From positions 1 through 64,000 of the forward strand of contig VGXS01000014.1 in the NCBI GenBank assembly GCA_016873225.1: a stretch of 64,000 nucleotides of DNA, given 5' to 3'. The position numbers and the translations under genes were made by a program. The notes below the pieces were generated by a model. It was not told the origin of the DNA. It did not search any database and was given only the letters and a program-made list of their open reading frames with translations. Below are positions 33,227 through 42,372 of the stretch, one piece after another. Positions within the stretch are counted from its first letter, which is position 1. Every line of letters starts with the position of its first letter. The DNA comes from Planctomycetota bacterium (GTDB lineage: Bacteria > Planctomycetota > Planctomycetia > Gemmatales > Gemmataceae).

Positions 33227-36184
33227 ATGCGCCTGCTTCCCTTGTGCGGCCTCCTGATTTTCTCATCAATGATGCGGGCCCAGGAAATGCTGGCGCCGCC
33301 GGTCGGTCCGCTGGCCCCCGCGCAAGCCGCGTCAGCCCTTCAACTCAGGCACGGGCTGGTCGCCGAGTTGATCGCCCATGAACCGGATGTCATCGATCCT
33401 GTTTGCGCGGCCTTCGACGAACGCGGGCGGATGTATGTGGCCGAGATGCGAGGATACCCCAACAAGGGAGTGGGGACGGGAGAAGTCAGTTCGGGCACCA
33501 TCCGCTTGCTGGAGGATGCCGACGGCGACGGCAAGTATGAGAAGTCAACGATTTTCGCCAAGGGCCTGAGGTTTCCCATGGGCATCCTGCCCTGGCGGGG
33601 CGGCATCATCGTAGCCATGGCGCCGGACATCATCTACCTCAAGGACACTTCCGGTGACGGAATCGCCGATGAGAAAAAGGTTCTTCTCACCGGGTTCGTC
33701 CTTCCGAACATCCAGCAACTGGTGAACACGCTCAACCTCGATCTCGATGGCCGGGCCCGCATCATGGTGGGTGGCGCCGGAGGCACGATCATTTGCCCGG
33801 AAAAACCCGAGGTGAAGCTTGAACTAAGGGGCCGGGCCTGCGCGTTCGATCCCGACAAGCCATGGCTCGTTGAGGCGGTGACCGGGGGAGGCCAATATGG
33901 CCTGGCGCGCGACGCGGGGGGCCGCTGGTTCACCAACACCAACAGCCAGGTCCTTCGCTTCCTGGCCCTGGAGGACAAGGTGGTGCGGCGCAACCCCTCG
34001 CTGGTGCCGCCCCCGCTCACGGTGGACATCCATCAGGAAGGCTCGGCCATCAAGCTGTTCCGCGTCAGCGCGTTCGAACCGTGGCGCGTGGAACGCACAA
34101 GCCGCCGCGCGGCCAGCGCCGACTCGAAAAGGTTCGCCCGCACCGAACTGGTACCGGGGGGATACACCACCTCGGGTTGCAGCCCGGCATTCCTCGAGGG
34201 GCCCGCCTTTTCCAAGGAACTTCAGGGATCGGTCGTGACATGCGATCCCGCCAACAACCTCGTCCACCGCGACATCATCGAGCCTTCAGGCGCGGGATTC
34301 ACGGCCCGCCGCGCCGATGCCGATGCTGAAATCCTGGCCTCCAAGGACAATTTTTTCCGGCCCGTGCACCTGGCCATCGGGCCCGACGGCGGGCTTGTCT
34401 TGTGCGATTTCTACCGAGAGGCGATCGAGACGCCCCTGTCGCTTCCCGAGGACATTCTCAAGCGCCTGCGCCTGGAAACCCAGGGTCGTGGCCGCGTCTG
34501 GAGGATACGGGACGCGAACCACAAACCCCGGGTTGAGCCGGCGCCATCATCGGTGTCGGGCCTGGTTGCCTGGCTTTCCGATTCGAACCCGTGGAGGCGA
34601 AACACGGCGCAAAGGTTATTGATCGAGCGCAATGATCCGAGCGCCCCGGGCGCCATCAAGGCCGGCCTGAAAGCCGACCTGTACTGGCCCGGGTGGATTC
34701 ATGGCCTTTGGACGCTTGAACGCCTCGGCGCCCTCGACAACGCGCTCATCCGCGCGGGCCTGGATCACGCCAGGGACGAGGTGAGGGAGCAGGCCGCGGT
34801 GCTGGCCGGACATTCAGAGGAACGCGCCCGGGCCATGGCCGCCGAACTGGCGCTCGTGGCGACCGACCCGTCGCCTCGCGTGAGGCTTCAGGCGCTCGCT
34901 TCCATGGGAAGCAGCGGCCGCGCGGCCGCCGACATCATCGCCGCCGCGCTGGAACGCGACGCCTCCGACCCTTGGATCAGCCTCGCGGCGCTTAGCCTGG
35001 CCACAAGCGACCATGGCGCCATCCTTGAATCGTGGGTGAAGCTTGTCGGTGGCAAGGCGCCGGACAACGCCACGAGGGATGCGATCAATCGGCTTTCGGT
35101 GCTGGCGGGCGACGGCACGGTGACGGACAGGACCTCGTTTCTGGTTTCGTGGTCGCGTTTGCCTGAATCGTGGCAGGCCCCGGCGCTGGCGGGACTGGCC
35201 AAGGGAATGCGCCGCGCGGGCAATTCCTTGGTCGACCTTGAAAAGTCCAAGAACCCCATGGCGAAAACCGCCCTGGCCATGGTGAAAGCTCGCCTGGATG
35301 CCGCGGGCAGGAAATCACTCGACGACAAGGTGCCGCTGGCGGACCGTGTGGAAAGCCTGGGTTTATCGATGCTTTCATCCGAGGAACCGACGACGGAGGC
35401 CGTTGAAACATGGCTGTCCGGTCGCTCCCCCGTCGAACTGCAGGTCGCCGCGGTGCAAGGCTTGGCGTCCCGGGGAACCAACCCGGGCACGCTGGCGAAG
35501 GTTGTGGAATCGCTCAAGGGTCTCTCGGCGGCGGGGCGAAGGGAAGCCGAGCTGTTTCTAGCCGGCTCAGCCGCCGGCAGGGACGCCCTGCTGGTGGCTT
35601 TGGATTCGGGCGCCGTTAGCCCCGGCCTGCTCGAGGGCGCCACAAGGCAGCGGATGGCTCGTCACGCCACCGAAAGAAAAAAACCGGACCTGGCCGGCCG
35701 GCTCACCAGCGGTTCAGCCTCGCGTGCCAAGGTGCTGGAGTCGTACAAGGCGGCCTCGGCGCCTGAAACTCCATCCGACCCCGACAAGGGAAGGGCCGTG
35801 TTCCGCAAGAACTGCGCCACATGCCACAGGCTGGAGAACACCGGCCATGTGGTCGGCCCCGACCTCCTCGCCGCCCTCAAGGGCAAGGACAAGGCCACCT
35901 TGCTCGTGGCCATCCTCGACCCCAACCGTGAGATCGACGCCCGGTATGTCAATCAGGTCGTGACCTTGAGATCGGGACGGACCACGACCGGGTTGACGGC
36001 CGTGGAAACCGCCGGCAGCCTCACGCTCAAGCGGGCCGAGGGGGTGGAGGAGGTCCTGCTGAGGGGCCAGATCGACTCGGTCGAGGCGACGGGACAATCC
36101 CTGATGCCCGAGGGGCTTGAGAAGGAAATCCCCCCGGCCTCGATGGCTGACCTTCTCGCCTACCTCATACAACAAGGTGGATAG
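33227..36184 (+). CDS. Exported beta-propeller / HEAT-repeat / haem-binding protein (TIGR02604-TIGR02603 type)
   Basis: ATG at 33227 (GGAG 7 nt upstream) gives about 985 aa; ATG 33203 is an alternative. A signal peptide (LLPLCGLLIFSSMMRAQ) leads into a ~420-residue dehydrogenase-like propeller (FDERGRMYVAEMRGYPNKG, EDADGDGKYEKSTIFAKGL, PVHLAIGPDGGLVLCDFYRE). HEAT-type helices follow (~450-820: AQRLLIERNDPSAPGAIKAG). The C-terminal cytochrome-type domain carries CATCH (~862-866, FRKNCATCHRL) and a Met-containing tail. It is probably a periplasmic redox protein; substrate unknown. It is divergent from the ATP-grasp gene. Confidence 0.9.
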   Translation: MRLLPLCGLLIFSSMMRAQEMLAPPVGPLAPAQAASALQLRHGLVAELIAHEPDVIDPVCAAFDERGRMYVAEMRGYPNKGVGTGEVSSGTIRLLEDADGDGKYEKSTIFAKGLRFPMGILPWRGGIIVAMAPDIIYLKDTSGDGIADEKKVLLTGFVLPNIQQLVNTLNLDLDGRARIMVGGAGGTIICPEKPEVKLELRGRACAFDPDKPWLVEAVTGGGQYGLARDAGGRWFTNTNSQVLRFLALEDKVVRRNPSLVPPPLTVDIHQEGSAIKLFRVSAFEPWRVERTSRRAASADSKRFARTELVPGGYTTSGCSPAFLEGPAFSKELQGSVVTCDPANNLVHRDIIEPSGAGFTARRADADAEILASKDNFFRPVHLAIGPDGGLVLCDFYREAIETPLSLPEDILKRLRLETQGRGRVWRIRDANHKPRVEPAPSSVSGLVAWLSDSNPWRRNTAQRLLIERNDPSAPGAIKAGLKADLYWPGWIHGLWTLERLGALDNALIRAGLDHARDEVREQAAVLAGHSEERARAMAAELALVATDPSPRVRLQALASMGSSGRAAADIIAAALERDASDPWISLAALSLATSDHGAILESWVKLVGGKAPDNATRDAINRLSVLAGDGTVTDRTSFLVSWSRLPESWQAPALAGLAKGMRRAGNSLVDLEKSKNPMAKTALAMVKARLDAAGRKSLDDKVPLADRVESLGLSMLSSEEPTTEAVETWLSGRSPVELQVAAVQGLASRGTNPGTLAKVVESLKGLSAAGRREAELFLAGSAAGRDALLVALDSGAVSPGLLEGATRQRMARHATERKKPDLAGRLTSGSASRAKVLESYKAASAPETPSDPDKGRAVFRKNCATCHRLENTGHVVGPDLLAALKGKDKATLLVAILDPNREIDARYVNQVVTLRSGRTTTGLTAVETAGSLTLKRAEGVEEVLLRGQIDSVEATGQSLMPEGLEKEIPPASMADLLAYLIQQGG

Positions 36185-36226
36185 CGGCGCGCGGCGCACC
36201 GATTCCGCTGGCTGGAAGGGGCCGCG

Positions 36227-37399
36227 ATGTTCGAAACGGCATTTGTCGCCATCGCCGTGTTCATGGCCCTGTTTTCCCTCATCGGGATCCTCCTGGCCCG
36301 CCGCGTGATTCAAATGCCCAACCGCGTCAGTCCCGCGTCGGGGCTGATGCCGAGGGTTACGCTGGTGATTCCCTGCAAGGGCAGCGAGCCGGGCCTGTGG
36401 CAGTCGCTGTCGGCGCACTTCAACCACGAATATCCTAATTACGAGATTGTTTTTGCCGTTGATTCCGGCGATGACGAGGCCGCTCCCGTCATCCGCGACC
36501 TGATGGACAGGCATCCCGGCCGATCCGCCAGGCTCGTCGTCGCTCCCCAGCTACCCGGTTGTGTCTCCAAGATCTCCAACCAGATCGCCGCGATCGCCGC
36601 GGCGGATCCCGCCAGCGAGGTTTTCGCGTTCGCCGACTCCGACGGTCTTGTCCGCGACGCGCGGTGGCTCACGGCCCTGGTGCGCGGGCTTGAATCCCAC
36701 GATGTCACCTCGGGATTCCGCTGGTATTTCCCTGAAAATTGCGGGCCGGCTGGAAGGCTCCACGCGGCATGGGACTCAGCCCTGTGCATGCTTCACGCCA
36801 ACAGCGGCACGGTTTGGGGCGGCGCCATGGCGTTCCGCAGGTCGTTCATGGAAAAAATGGGCCTGCTGTCGGCGTGGGCGACGGCGGCCACCGACGACCT
36901 GATGGTGAAGAAGCGATGCGACCTGGTCGGAGGACGGGTCGCGTTCGCTCCCGGGGCCATGGTCATCAGCGAACCCATCGACAGGGTCTTGCCGCTTTGG
37001 TCATGGTCGGTGCGACAATCGCTTCTGGTCAGGGCCACCACCTTCCATGTCTTCGCCCGGGCCGGGGCGTTTTCGTGCATGTTCGCGCTCTACTATGCCG
37101 CCACATTGGCGGCATTTTTGGTGCCCGGGGCCGTTTCCTCACCGCTTCTTCCCGGCATCGCGCTGGCCATCCATGGCTTGCTGATCGTCTGGCGGGTGGT
37201 GATGCGCCGGCGCGCGATGTTCCACCTGTTTCCCGACCACCACGCCAAGCTGAGAAGCATCCGCTGGCATTTCGCCTTGCTGATGCCGATAGCTGACATC
37301 GTCTCGTTTTTCGTGCTGGCCCGGGCCGGCAGCGCCCGCGGTTTTGTGTGGCGGGGCATCAGGTACCGGATCGCGCGCGATGGCATCGTGAGGGTTTGA
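36227..37399 (+). CDS. Membrane glycosyltransferase family 2/21 (ceramide-glucosyltransferase-like)
   Basis: The protein of 390 aa has one N-terminal membrane helix (~5-25), a GT-A catalytic domain and two to three C-terminal helices (~285-365). GT motifs: VTLVIPCKGSEP, FAVDSGDDEAAP, the D-x-D-type AFADSDGLVRDARW, WGGAMAFRRSFM and ATDDLMVKKRC. Overall design matches the family of ceramide glucosyltransferases and the hopanoid-linked HpnI, which use UDP-sugars and a lipid acceptor at the cytoplasmic face. The acceptor here is not known. AAGGGG precedes ATG; the gene is 42 nt after the haem/HEAT gene and convergent with the sulfotransferase gene. Confidence 0.8.
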   Translation: MFETAFVAIAVFMALFSLIGILLARRVIQMPNRVSPASGLMPRVTLVIPCKGSEPGLWQSLSAHFNHEYPNYEIVFAVDSGDDEAAPVIRDLMDRHPGRSARLVVAPQLPGCVSKISNQIAAIAAADPASEVFAFADSDGLVRDARWLTALVRGLESHDVTSGFRWYFPENCGPAGRLHAAWDSALCMLHANSGTVWGGAMAFRRSFMEKMGLLSAWATAATDDLMVKKRCDLVGGRVAFAPGAMVISEPIDRVLPLWSWSVRQSLLVRATTFHVFARAGAFSCMFALYYAATLAAFLVPGAVSSPLLPGIALAIHGLLIVWRVVMRRRAMFHLFPDHHAKLRSIRWHFALLMPIADIVSFFVLARAGSARGFVWRGIRYRIARDGIVRV

Positions 37400-37411
37400 C
37401 GGACGGGCGTG

Positions 37412-38983
37412 TCACCACCGCCGTGTGGCGAGTTTCCAACCCGACATTCCGCCGGCATACAACCAGAAAGCCACATTCGGCGCGAAAAACCACTCGGGAA
37501 GGCCCACGGGGTTGCCAAGCCATTCATGCCAATGGCTGCCGCCGTGCAGGAAGGCGGCCATCCATGCCGCGGCGGGAAACGAGGCGCACGCCGCCATGGC
37601 GGCGACCAGGCCTAGAATCGGCACCCCTCGTCCCGCGGGCCAGCGCGCCAGGAGGCCGGCGACCACGCCGATGGGCCAGCACCAGATGGGATGGCAGGGC
37701 CGCCCCAAAAGCCACATGATCGATCCCCACGCCAGGGCCCCGGACAACCCGGCGACGATGGCCAGCATGGTTCCCCAAGCCAGGCGGATATTCCTGGCGC
37801 GGGGCGCGCCGTCGGCGGGCGCCTTCGCCGGCACGCGCGCCTTGGGTGGAGCCCCGCATTCATAGCGGCGGACCAGTTCGGCCAAGGGCGGTTCGAGCCG
37901 CGCCTTCTCCTCTTCCGTCCAGCCGGCATGGCTGTTGCCCCGATAATCCCTCTCGCCATCGAGGTAGAGGCGCATCCTTTCGACGGCCTGCTCCGACATC
38001 GGCAAATCAAGCTCCCGGTACAGGCGCCCGACTTCCCCGATGGGGTCGGCCTGGAGGTCGGCCAGGCGCACCTCCGCCAACCTGCCGGGAGGAATCAGCC
38101 CACGGTCGGCGACATACCGCGCCTCGGTGCGGAGGTAGTCGGCCAGCACGCGCCTTTCCAGTTCCTCGCGGGAAACCGGATCCTCAAGGTGATAAATGGG
38201 ATCCAGGGAATCAAAAAGCGCGATGTTCGACCTGAAGACCGCGTGCGGGTGCCTTGAAATGTAGATGAACCGGGTGTCCGGCCCGAAAAGCGCCAGCAGG
38301 TGCCTCACGCGGGCCGTGTGGCACGGACTCTTGAGCAGGACTCGCCTTCCGGGGCGCAGGAGAAGCAACTTTTCCACCAGGGCCCGCTGGTGCCATGACC
38401 AGCGGGAATGCTCGGCGGCGCTGAGGTTGTCGAGGTCGTCGAACCGGCTGTAGTGCGGCGCCATGGATGGCACGACATGCCTCGATGGCAGGCTGGAGGC
38501 CATGGCCCAGTTGCAAAGGGCGAAATCGTCCTCGGCGGGAAAATCGGATCCGAAGGAGACATTGTCCTGGGGGCGGTTGCCTCCCAGGAACGGAAGGAGG
38601 AGGAACCGCAGGAAAGTCCATGAAAGGACATATCCTTGCGGGGCCAGGGCCTCGTTCCATTTCGGGGAAACCAGTCCCGGGTCACGGTCGAGAAGGAATT
38701 GGAGGAAGGTCGTGCCGGACCGGTAATACCCGAGGATCACCACCGGGGCCGGACCCCGTGGCCTCCTCAGCCTGAGGTACATGCCCACAACAAGCCTCTC
38801 CGGCAGCGTGATGAGCGTGGAAACAGCCGACAGGGCGAGGCCCACCAGCACGCGCGGCCAGTACCGCATGCCGATTTTGGGGCGCGGATTGGTAAGGAAA
38901 CGCAACCAGGCATCCAGCGGAGCGAGGCAGAAAATGGGTGGGAATGGCGCCGGAAAGTTTTGGCGGAATCGAGGTTGTGTCAC
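37412..38983 (-). CDS. Sulfotransferase with C-terminal membrane anchor
   Basis: The protein of 523 aa starts at GTG 38983. Residues ~45-65 contain a hydrophobic segment. The sulfotransferase domain (~75-370) shows the PAPS 5'-phosphosulfate loop (VVILGYYRSGTTFLQFLLDR) and the 3'-phosphate motif (RFIYISRHPHAVFRSN). The C-terminal ~120 residues have three or four membrane helices (MLAIVAGLSGALAWGSIMWL and onwards). It would transfer sulfate from PAPS to a membrane-near acceptor, such as a glycolipid or polysaccharide. The adjacent lipid-type glycosyltransferase makes a sulfated glycolipid a reasonable guess, no more. Confidence 0.82.
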   Translation of the reverse strand: MTQPRFRQNFPAPFPPIFCLAPLDAWLRFLTNPRPKIGMRYWPRVLVGLALSAVSTLITLPERLVVGMYLRLRRPRGPAPVVILGYYRSGTTFLQFLLDRDPGLVSPKWNEALAPQGYVLSWTFLRFLLLPFLGGNRPQDNVSFGSDFPAEDDFALCNWAMASSLPSRHVVPSMAPHYSRFDDLDNLSAAEHSRWSWHQRALVEKLLLLRPGRRVLLKSPCHTARVRHLLALFGPDTRFIYISRHPHAVFRSNIALFDSLDPIYHLEDPVSREELERRVLADYLRTEARYVADRGLIPPGRLAEVRLADLQADPIGEVGRLYRELDLPMSEQAVERMRLYLDGERDYRGNSHAGWTEEEKARLEPPLAELVRRYECGAPPKARVPAKAPADGAPRARNIRLAWGTMLAIVAGLSGALAWGSIMWLLGRPCHPIWCWPIGVVAGLLARWPAGRGVPILGLVAAMAACASFPAAAWMAAFLHGGSHWHEWLGNPVGLPEWFFAPNVAFWLYAGGMSGWKLATRRW

Positions 38984-39038
38984 CGGATTGTCGAACCTCG
39001 CGACCGATCCGATGCCGGGAAACGCGCCCGAACCAAAG

Positions 39039-39112
39039 GGTGACTGACGGGATTTGAACCCGCGACTCTCGGAGCCACAATCCGATGCTCTACCAACTGA
39101 GCTACAGCCACC
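39039..39112 (-). tRNA. tRNA-His (GTG)
   Basis: The cloverleaf reads on the minus strand: acceptor GTGGCTG/CAGTCAC, D-arm AGCTCAGTTGGTAGAGC, anticodon stem TCGGA/TCCGA with anticodon GTG (plus positions 39076-39078), and T-arm CGGGTTCAAATCCCG. An extra G at -1 faces C73, the identity element of histidine tRNA. CCA is not encoded. Confidence 0.95.
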
Positions 39113-39164
39113 AACAACTATGATTCTAACTCATGATCGCCATGTCGCAAGGGATCACGGCCGC

Positions 39165-40478
39165 CTAGCCGGCAAAGAGAATCATGGTCGCCAGCAGGAA
39201 AACCGGACCCAGCGTCATCAGCGCGATGGCTGTGTAGGTGATGAATCCCGGCATGTCGTATCCGCGGGCCTCGGCAATCGACCTGACCATGAAATTCGGC
39301 CCGTTTCCAATGTAGGTGTTGGCGCCCATGAACACCGAACCGCAGCAAATCGCGGCCAGCAGGGCGCCACCCGACGGATCGTCGGACAGCGGACCTAGGC
39401 CAATCGAGCCGGGAACCACCTGGCTTCGCGCCAGAACCGCCATGACGGCGAAGGTGGGGGCGTTGTCGAGCATGCTGGAAAGGCTTCCCGTGATCCAGAA
39501 ATAGTGCCAGGGCTTGGATATCGGCAGAACCTCGGCATGGTGTTCCAGGAGGTGCATGGCAGGAATCATGGTGATGAACAATCCAAGAAACAGCGCGCCA
39601 ACCTCCATCACCGGTTCCCAGGTGAATCCCGTTTCAAAACGGAGGACCGCGGGGGAGGTCGCCAAGGCGAGGAACCCCATCAAGGCCATCAATCCGCTGG
39701 AAATGGCCAGCGCCGCCAAACCGTCTCCAAGCCAACCCTTCACCAGCACGGCACCCACGATTCCCGCGAGAAACACCAGGTTTCTTCCCCCCTGGATCGT
39801 GACGGCGCGGGACCCGAATGATGCCGGCCTGGCTTCCCTCCGAAATTGCAGGAGATCCACGACGAAAAATATGGCCAATATTGAACCATTCACCAAAAGC
39901 CAGGCCGGCCATAGCCGCATGGTCCAGAAGAACGGCACTCCCTCGAGAAACCCGATGAACAGCGGCGGATCGCCCAAGGGGGTGAGCAGGCCTCCCGTGT
40001 TGCTCACCATGAAGATGAAGAAGACCGGAACATGCCAGCGGTGTCGCCTCCACTCGTTGGTCGTGAGGATCAGGCGAATCAGAAGCATGCTCGCGCCCGT
40101 CGTGCCCAAGAAATTGGCCAGGATGGCTCCCGCCAAAAGGATCATGGCATTGAGCGATGGCCTTCCTGCCCAGTGGCCCTCGATGTGCACATGGCCGGCG
40201 ACAACGAACAGGGAACCCACCATGGACATGAAGGCCACATAATCGGTCATGGCATGTCCGAAGCCCGCAAACCCAACGACCGGAAGCGCCCAAACGGCCC
40301 AAAAAACCGAAACGGCCAGCTTGAACCGATTGTTGTGCCACAACCGGGGTGCCAGGCCGGGCAGTGCCACAATGCAGGCCAGCAACGCCGCGAATGGAAC
40401 GATCGGCCACCATGACACCGCGTCGCCGAGTGCCGCGTCGGCACCCGCGGCAAGGATCGTGATCGGATGGGTGGGCAT
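39165..40478 (-). CDS. Na+/H+ antiporter of the NhaD / citrate-transporter (ion transporter) type
   Basis: ATG at 40478 is chosen because earlier in-frame starts would run through the divergent gene; length about 437 aa. It has about 11-12 membrane helices with typical ion-transporter motifs: ILANFLGTTGASMLLIRLIL, FMVSNTGGLLTPLGDPPLFI (the broken-helix Asn-Thr-Gly/Asp-Pro element), LSSMLDNAPTFAVMAVLARS and GANTYIGNGPNFMVRSIAEA. These fit NhaD-like sodium/proton antiporters and relatives of the citrate/arsenite superfamily. The ion is inferred. The upstream 90 nt are shared with the RHH/zinc protein gene. Confidence 0.87.
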   Translation of the reverse strand: MPTHPITILAAGADAALGDAVSWWPIVPFAALLACIVALPGLAPRLWHNNRFKLAVSVFWAVWALPVVGFAGFGHAMTDYVAFMSMVGSLFVVAGHVHIEGHWAGRPSLNAMILLAGAILANFLGTTGASMLLIRLILTTNEWRRHRWHVPVFFIFMVSNTGGLLTPLGDPPLFIGFLEGVPFFWTMRLWPAWLLVNGSILAIFFVVDLLQFRREARPASFGSRAVTIQGGRNLVFLAGIVGAVLVKGWLGDGLAALAISSGLMALMGFLALATSPAVLRFETGFTWEPVMEVGALFLGLFITMIPAMHLLEHHAEVLPISKPWHYFWITGSLSSMLDNAPTFAVMAVLARSQVVPGSIGLGPLSDDPSGGALLAAICCGSVFMGANTYIGNGPNFMVRSIAEARGYDMPGFITYTAIALMTLGPVFLLATMILFAG

Positions 40479-40568
40479 TTCAGCCAATGGAAGGGAACTC
40501 CCTCGCGTGACTTGCGCGTGCGGCGTGATAGAATGGTTATAGTACATTTCGCGGGCGAGGTACGAGGC

Positions 40569-41006
40569 ATGGCGGCACGATCCCCCAAGACGGTCATCGT
40601 GGCCTTCAAGGTCGAGAAGGAACTGGCCGACCTCCTGGACAAGTTGCCCAACAAAAGTGATTTCATTCGCAAGTCGATCGCTGCCCAACTCGGGGTGAGT
40701 TGCCCCCTCTGCCTGGGCAAGGGTGTCATCCCCCGCGGCCTCAACGACCACTACTCCCCCGTTCTCGCCTCCGCGCGCAGCGCCAATTGCAGCGCCTGCA
40801 AGCACGCCACGCCCCTGCCTTCGGACCCGGCCACCATGGCCAGCGATGACCAGGAAAGGCTTGAACAGTTCTTCCTGGGCGGTCCCCTGCTCTGCCCGGC
40901 CTGCTACGAGACAACCCTCACATGCGACGACTGTGGTTGGCACCTCACTCCCGAGCAGGTGGCCGACCACAACATGCACGCCCATCCCGCCGGCCGCATC
41001 GGCTAA
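40569..41006 (+). CDS. Ribbon-helix-helix protein with zinc-ribbon-type cysteine clusters
   Basis: ATG at 40569 (GAGG twice in the preceding 15 nt) gives 145 aa. Residues ~6-40 form a ribbon-helix-helix: TVIVAFKVEKELADLLDKLP with a beta strand, then KSDFIRKSIAAQL. After that come cysteine pairs CPLC (~45-48), CSAC (~76-79), CPAC (~110-113) and CDDC (~119-122), plus His in HNMHAH at the end; these suffice for one or two zinc sites. It is most simply a DNA-binding, metal-responsive regulator. It is divergent from the antiporter with 90 nt between starts, so control of that gene and itself is plausible but unproven. Confidence 0.7.
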   Translation: MAARSPKTVIVAFKVEKELADLLDKLPNKSDFIRKSIAAQLGVSCPLCLGKGVIPRGLNDHYSPVLASARSANCSACKHATPLPSDPATMASDDQERLEQFFLGGPLLCPACYETTLTCDDCGWHLTPEQVADHNMHAHPAGRIG

Positions 41007-41102
41007 CCAGATGAAATCCGGCTCATTTTTGACAAGGCGTTGCCTCACGGCGCCTTGTCACGCACATTGACTTGGCATCTCTTTTCGCCGAGGCATTTCA
41101 AT

Positions 41103-42344
41103 ATGACAGCATGTCTCCCAAGGTGGCCATTGGTGATGTCGCTATTGGCCTGCGCCGGTTGCGCCGATTCACCCAAGCCTCCCGAGGCCCAGCAGGCACA
41201 ATCACCTTCACCGCCACCGCCTTCGGCGACACAGCCATCGCCCGGCCAGCAAGCGGCGCAACCCCAGGGCGGATTCATCGGTGGCCTGGTGAACGCGGTG
41301 GCCGGCAAGCAACCCGGCCAAGCGACGACCAACCCCGGCATGGCAACGCCAGCGGGGGCAAATTCCGCCGCGGGAGAAGCCACCATAGACGGCTATGGGG
41401 AAACCGGCGGAGAAGCGACTGTTCCAGCCAGCACCGTGGACGCGCCGCTTCGCGCGCGCAAAGGCGACAAGTTTTTCACATTAAGCAATCCTCGCACCGG
41501 CAACTCGCGCTTCGGCCGGCCGACGATCAGCGTCGATTACAAGACCCTCAGGAAAACAGGGGATTTCGGCGGCGGCACACTCCTGATTCGCGGTGGAGAT
41601 GGCAACACCTCGCGCGTGATGCTTCTCGGCCTTTTCAATGATGCCGACACCATCGAGGTGGAAAACCGCTTTGGCGGCCCGTTTGGCAAGCCTTTGCCCC
41701 AGAACGCCGAATTGTACACGGTTCGCGGCGAGTCGCGTTATGGCCTTAATCCCATGCCGAACTTCAAGGTCTCCAATTCCGTTGTCATGGGCACCATGCC
41801 CAACCCCGCGGTGACCTTGGCGCGCAACTGGACAGCCGCCGAGGCGACGACGTTCAACCAACCATTCAAGTCCCACCTCAATCCCAACGCAAACATGCAC
41901 CTGGGCAAGGACACCGACATGGCCGGAGACGCCAAGGGTGGCGCGCCTCAGCGGTTCGTTGACAAGGACAAGCCGCTGTTGGGCATCGACTACGCCGCGG
42001 GGGAATGGGAAAAGGAAAAATGCCTCAGGCAGTTGGTGGCCGTCTTTGACCTGGATCAGGCTCCCGCGCCGGGTTCGTCGCGGGCCACCGCCAGGGCCGG
42101 TTTCGCCGTCGGCGGGGTCAATGTCAAAACTGGCAAGTATGTCAGCGCCATTCAGCTTGTTTACATGAAGCTCAAGGCGGATGGTTCACTCGATTCCAAG
42201 AATTCTTACAACAGCGATTGGCTGGGCGCCGAGGCCAAGGATGCCAAGGAAACCAAGCTGGGCCAAACCGGCATGCGCGTCATGGGAATCAAGAACCAAC
42301 AGGGTGCCGTCCTCAACGGCTTGGCGCTGGTGATGGAACCCTGA
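41103..42344 (+). CDS. Lipoprotein of unknown function, Pro/Gln-rich N-terminus
   Basis: ATG at 41103 gives about 413 aa with a lipoprotein leader ending LLACAGC. A low-complexity segment (~25-80: Pro, Gln, Ser and Ala-rich) acts as a surface spacer. The rest is a single domain with LLIRGGDGNTSRVMLLGLF, TIEVENRFGGPFGKPLPQNA and YSAIQLV-type beta strands near the end (KTGKYVSAIQLVYMKLKADG). I recognise no family. It is convergent with the PTPS homologue and has no obvious partner. Confidence 0.65.
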   Translation: MTACLPRWPLVMSLLACAGCADSPKPPEAQQAQSPSPPPPSATQPSPGQQAAQPQGGFIGGLVNAVAGKQPGQATTNPGMATPAGANSAAGEATIDGYGETGGEATVPASTVDAPLRARKGDKFFTLSNPRTGNSRFGRPTISVDYKTLRKTGDFGGGTLLIRGGDGNTSRVMLLGLFNDADTIEVENRFGGPFGKPLPQNAELYTVRGESRYGLNPMPNFKVSNSVVMGTMPNPAVTLARNWTAAEATTFNQPFKSHLNPNANMHLGKDTDMAGDAKGGAPQRFVDKDKPLLGIDYAAGEWEKEKCLRQLVAVFDLDQAPAPGSSRATARAGFAVGGVNVKTGKYVSAIQLVYMKLKADGSLDSKNSYNSDWLGAEAKDAKETKLGQTGMRVMGIKNQQGAVLNGLALVMEP

Positions 42345-42372
42345 CCGGCGAAAACGGGCAAGGCAACCGCAC

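Noticed and set aside
40482-41048. N-terminal extension of the antiporter frame up to 41048
   Set aside because: It would run opposite the RHH/zinc protein gene, has no hydrophobic helices, and the membrane protein begins naturally at 40478.
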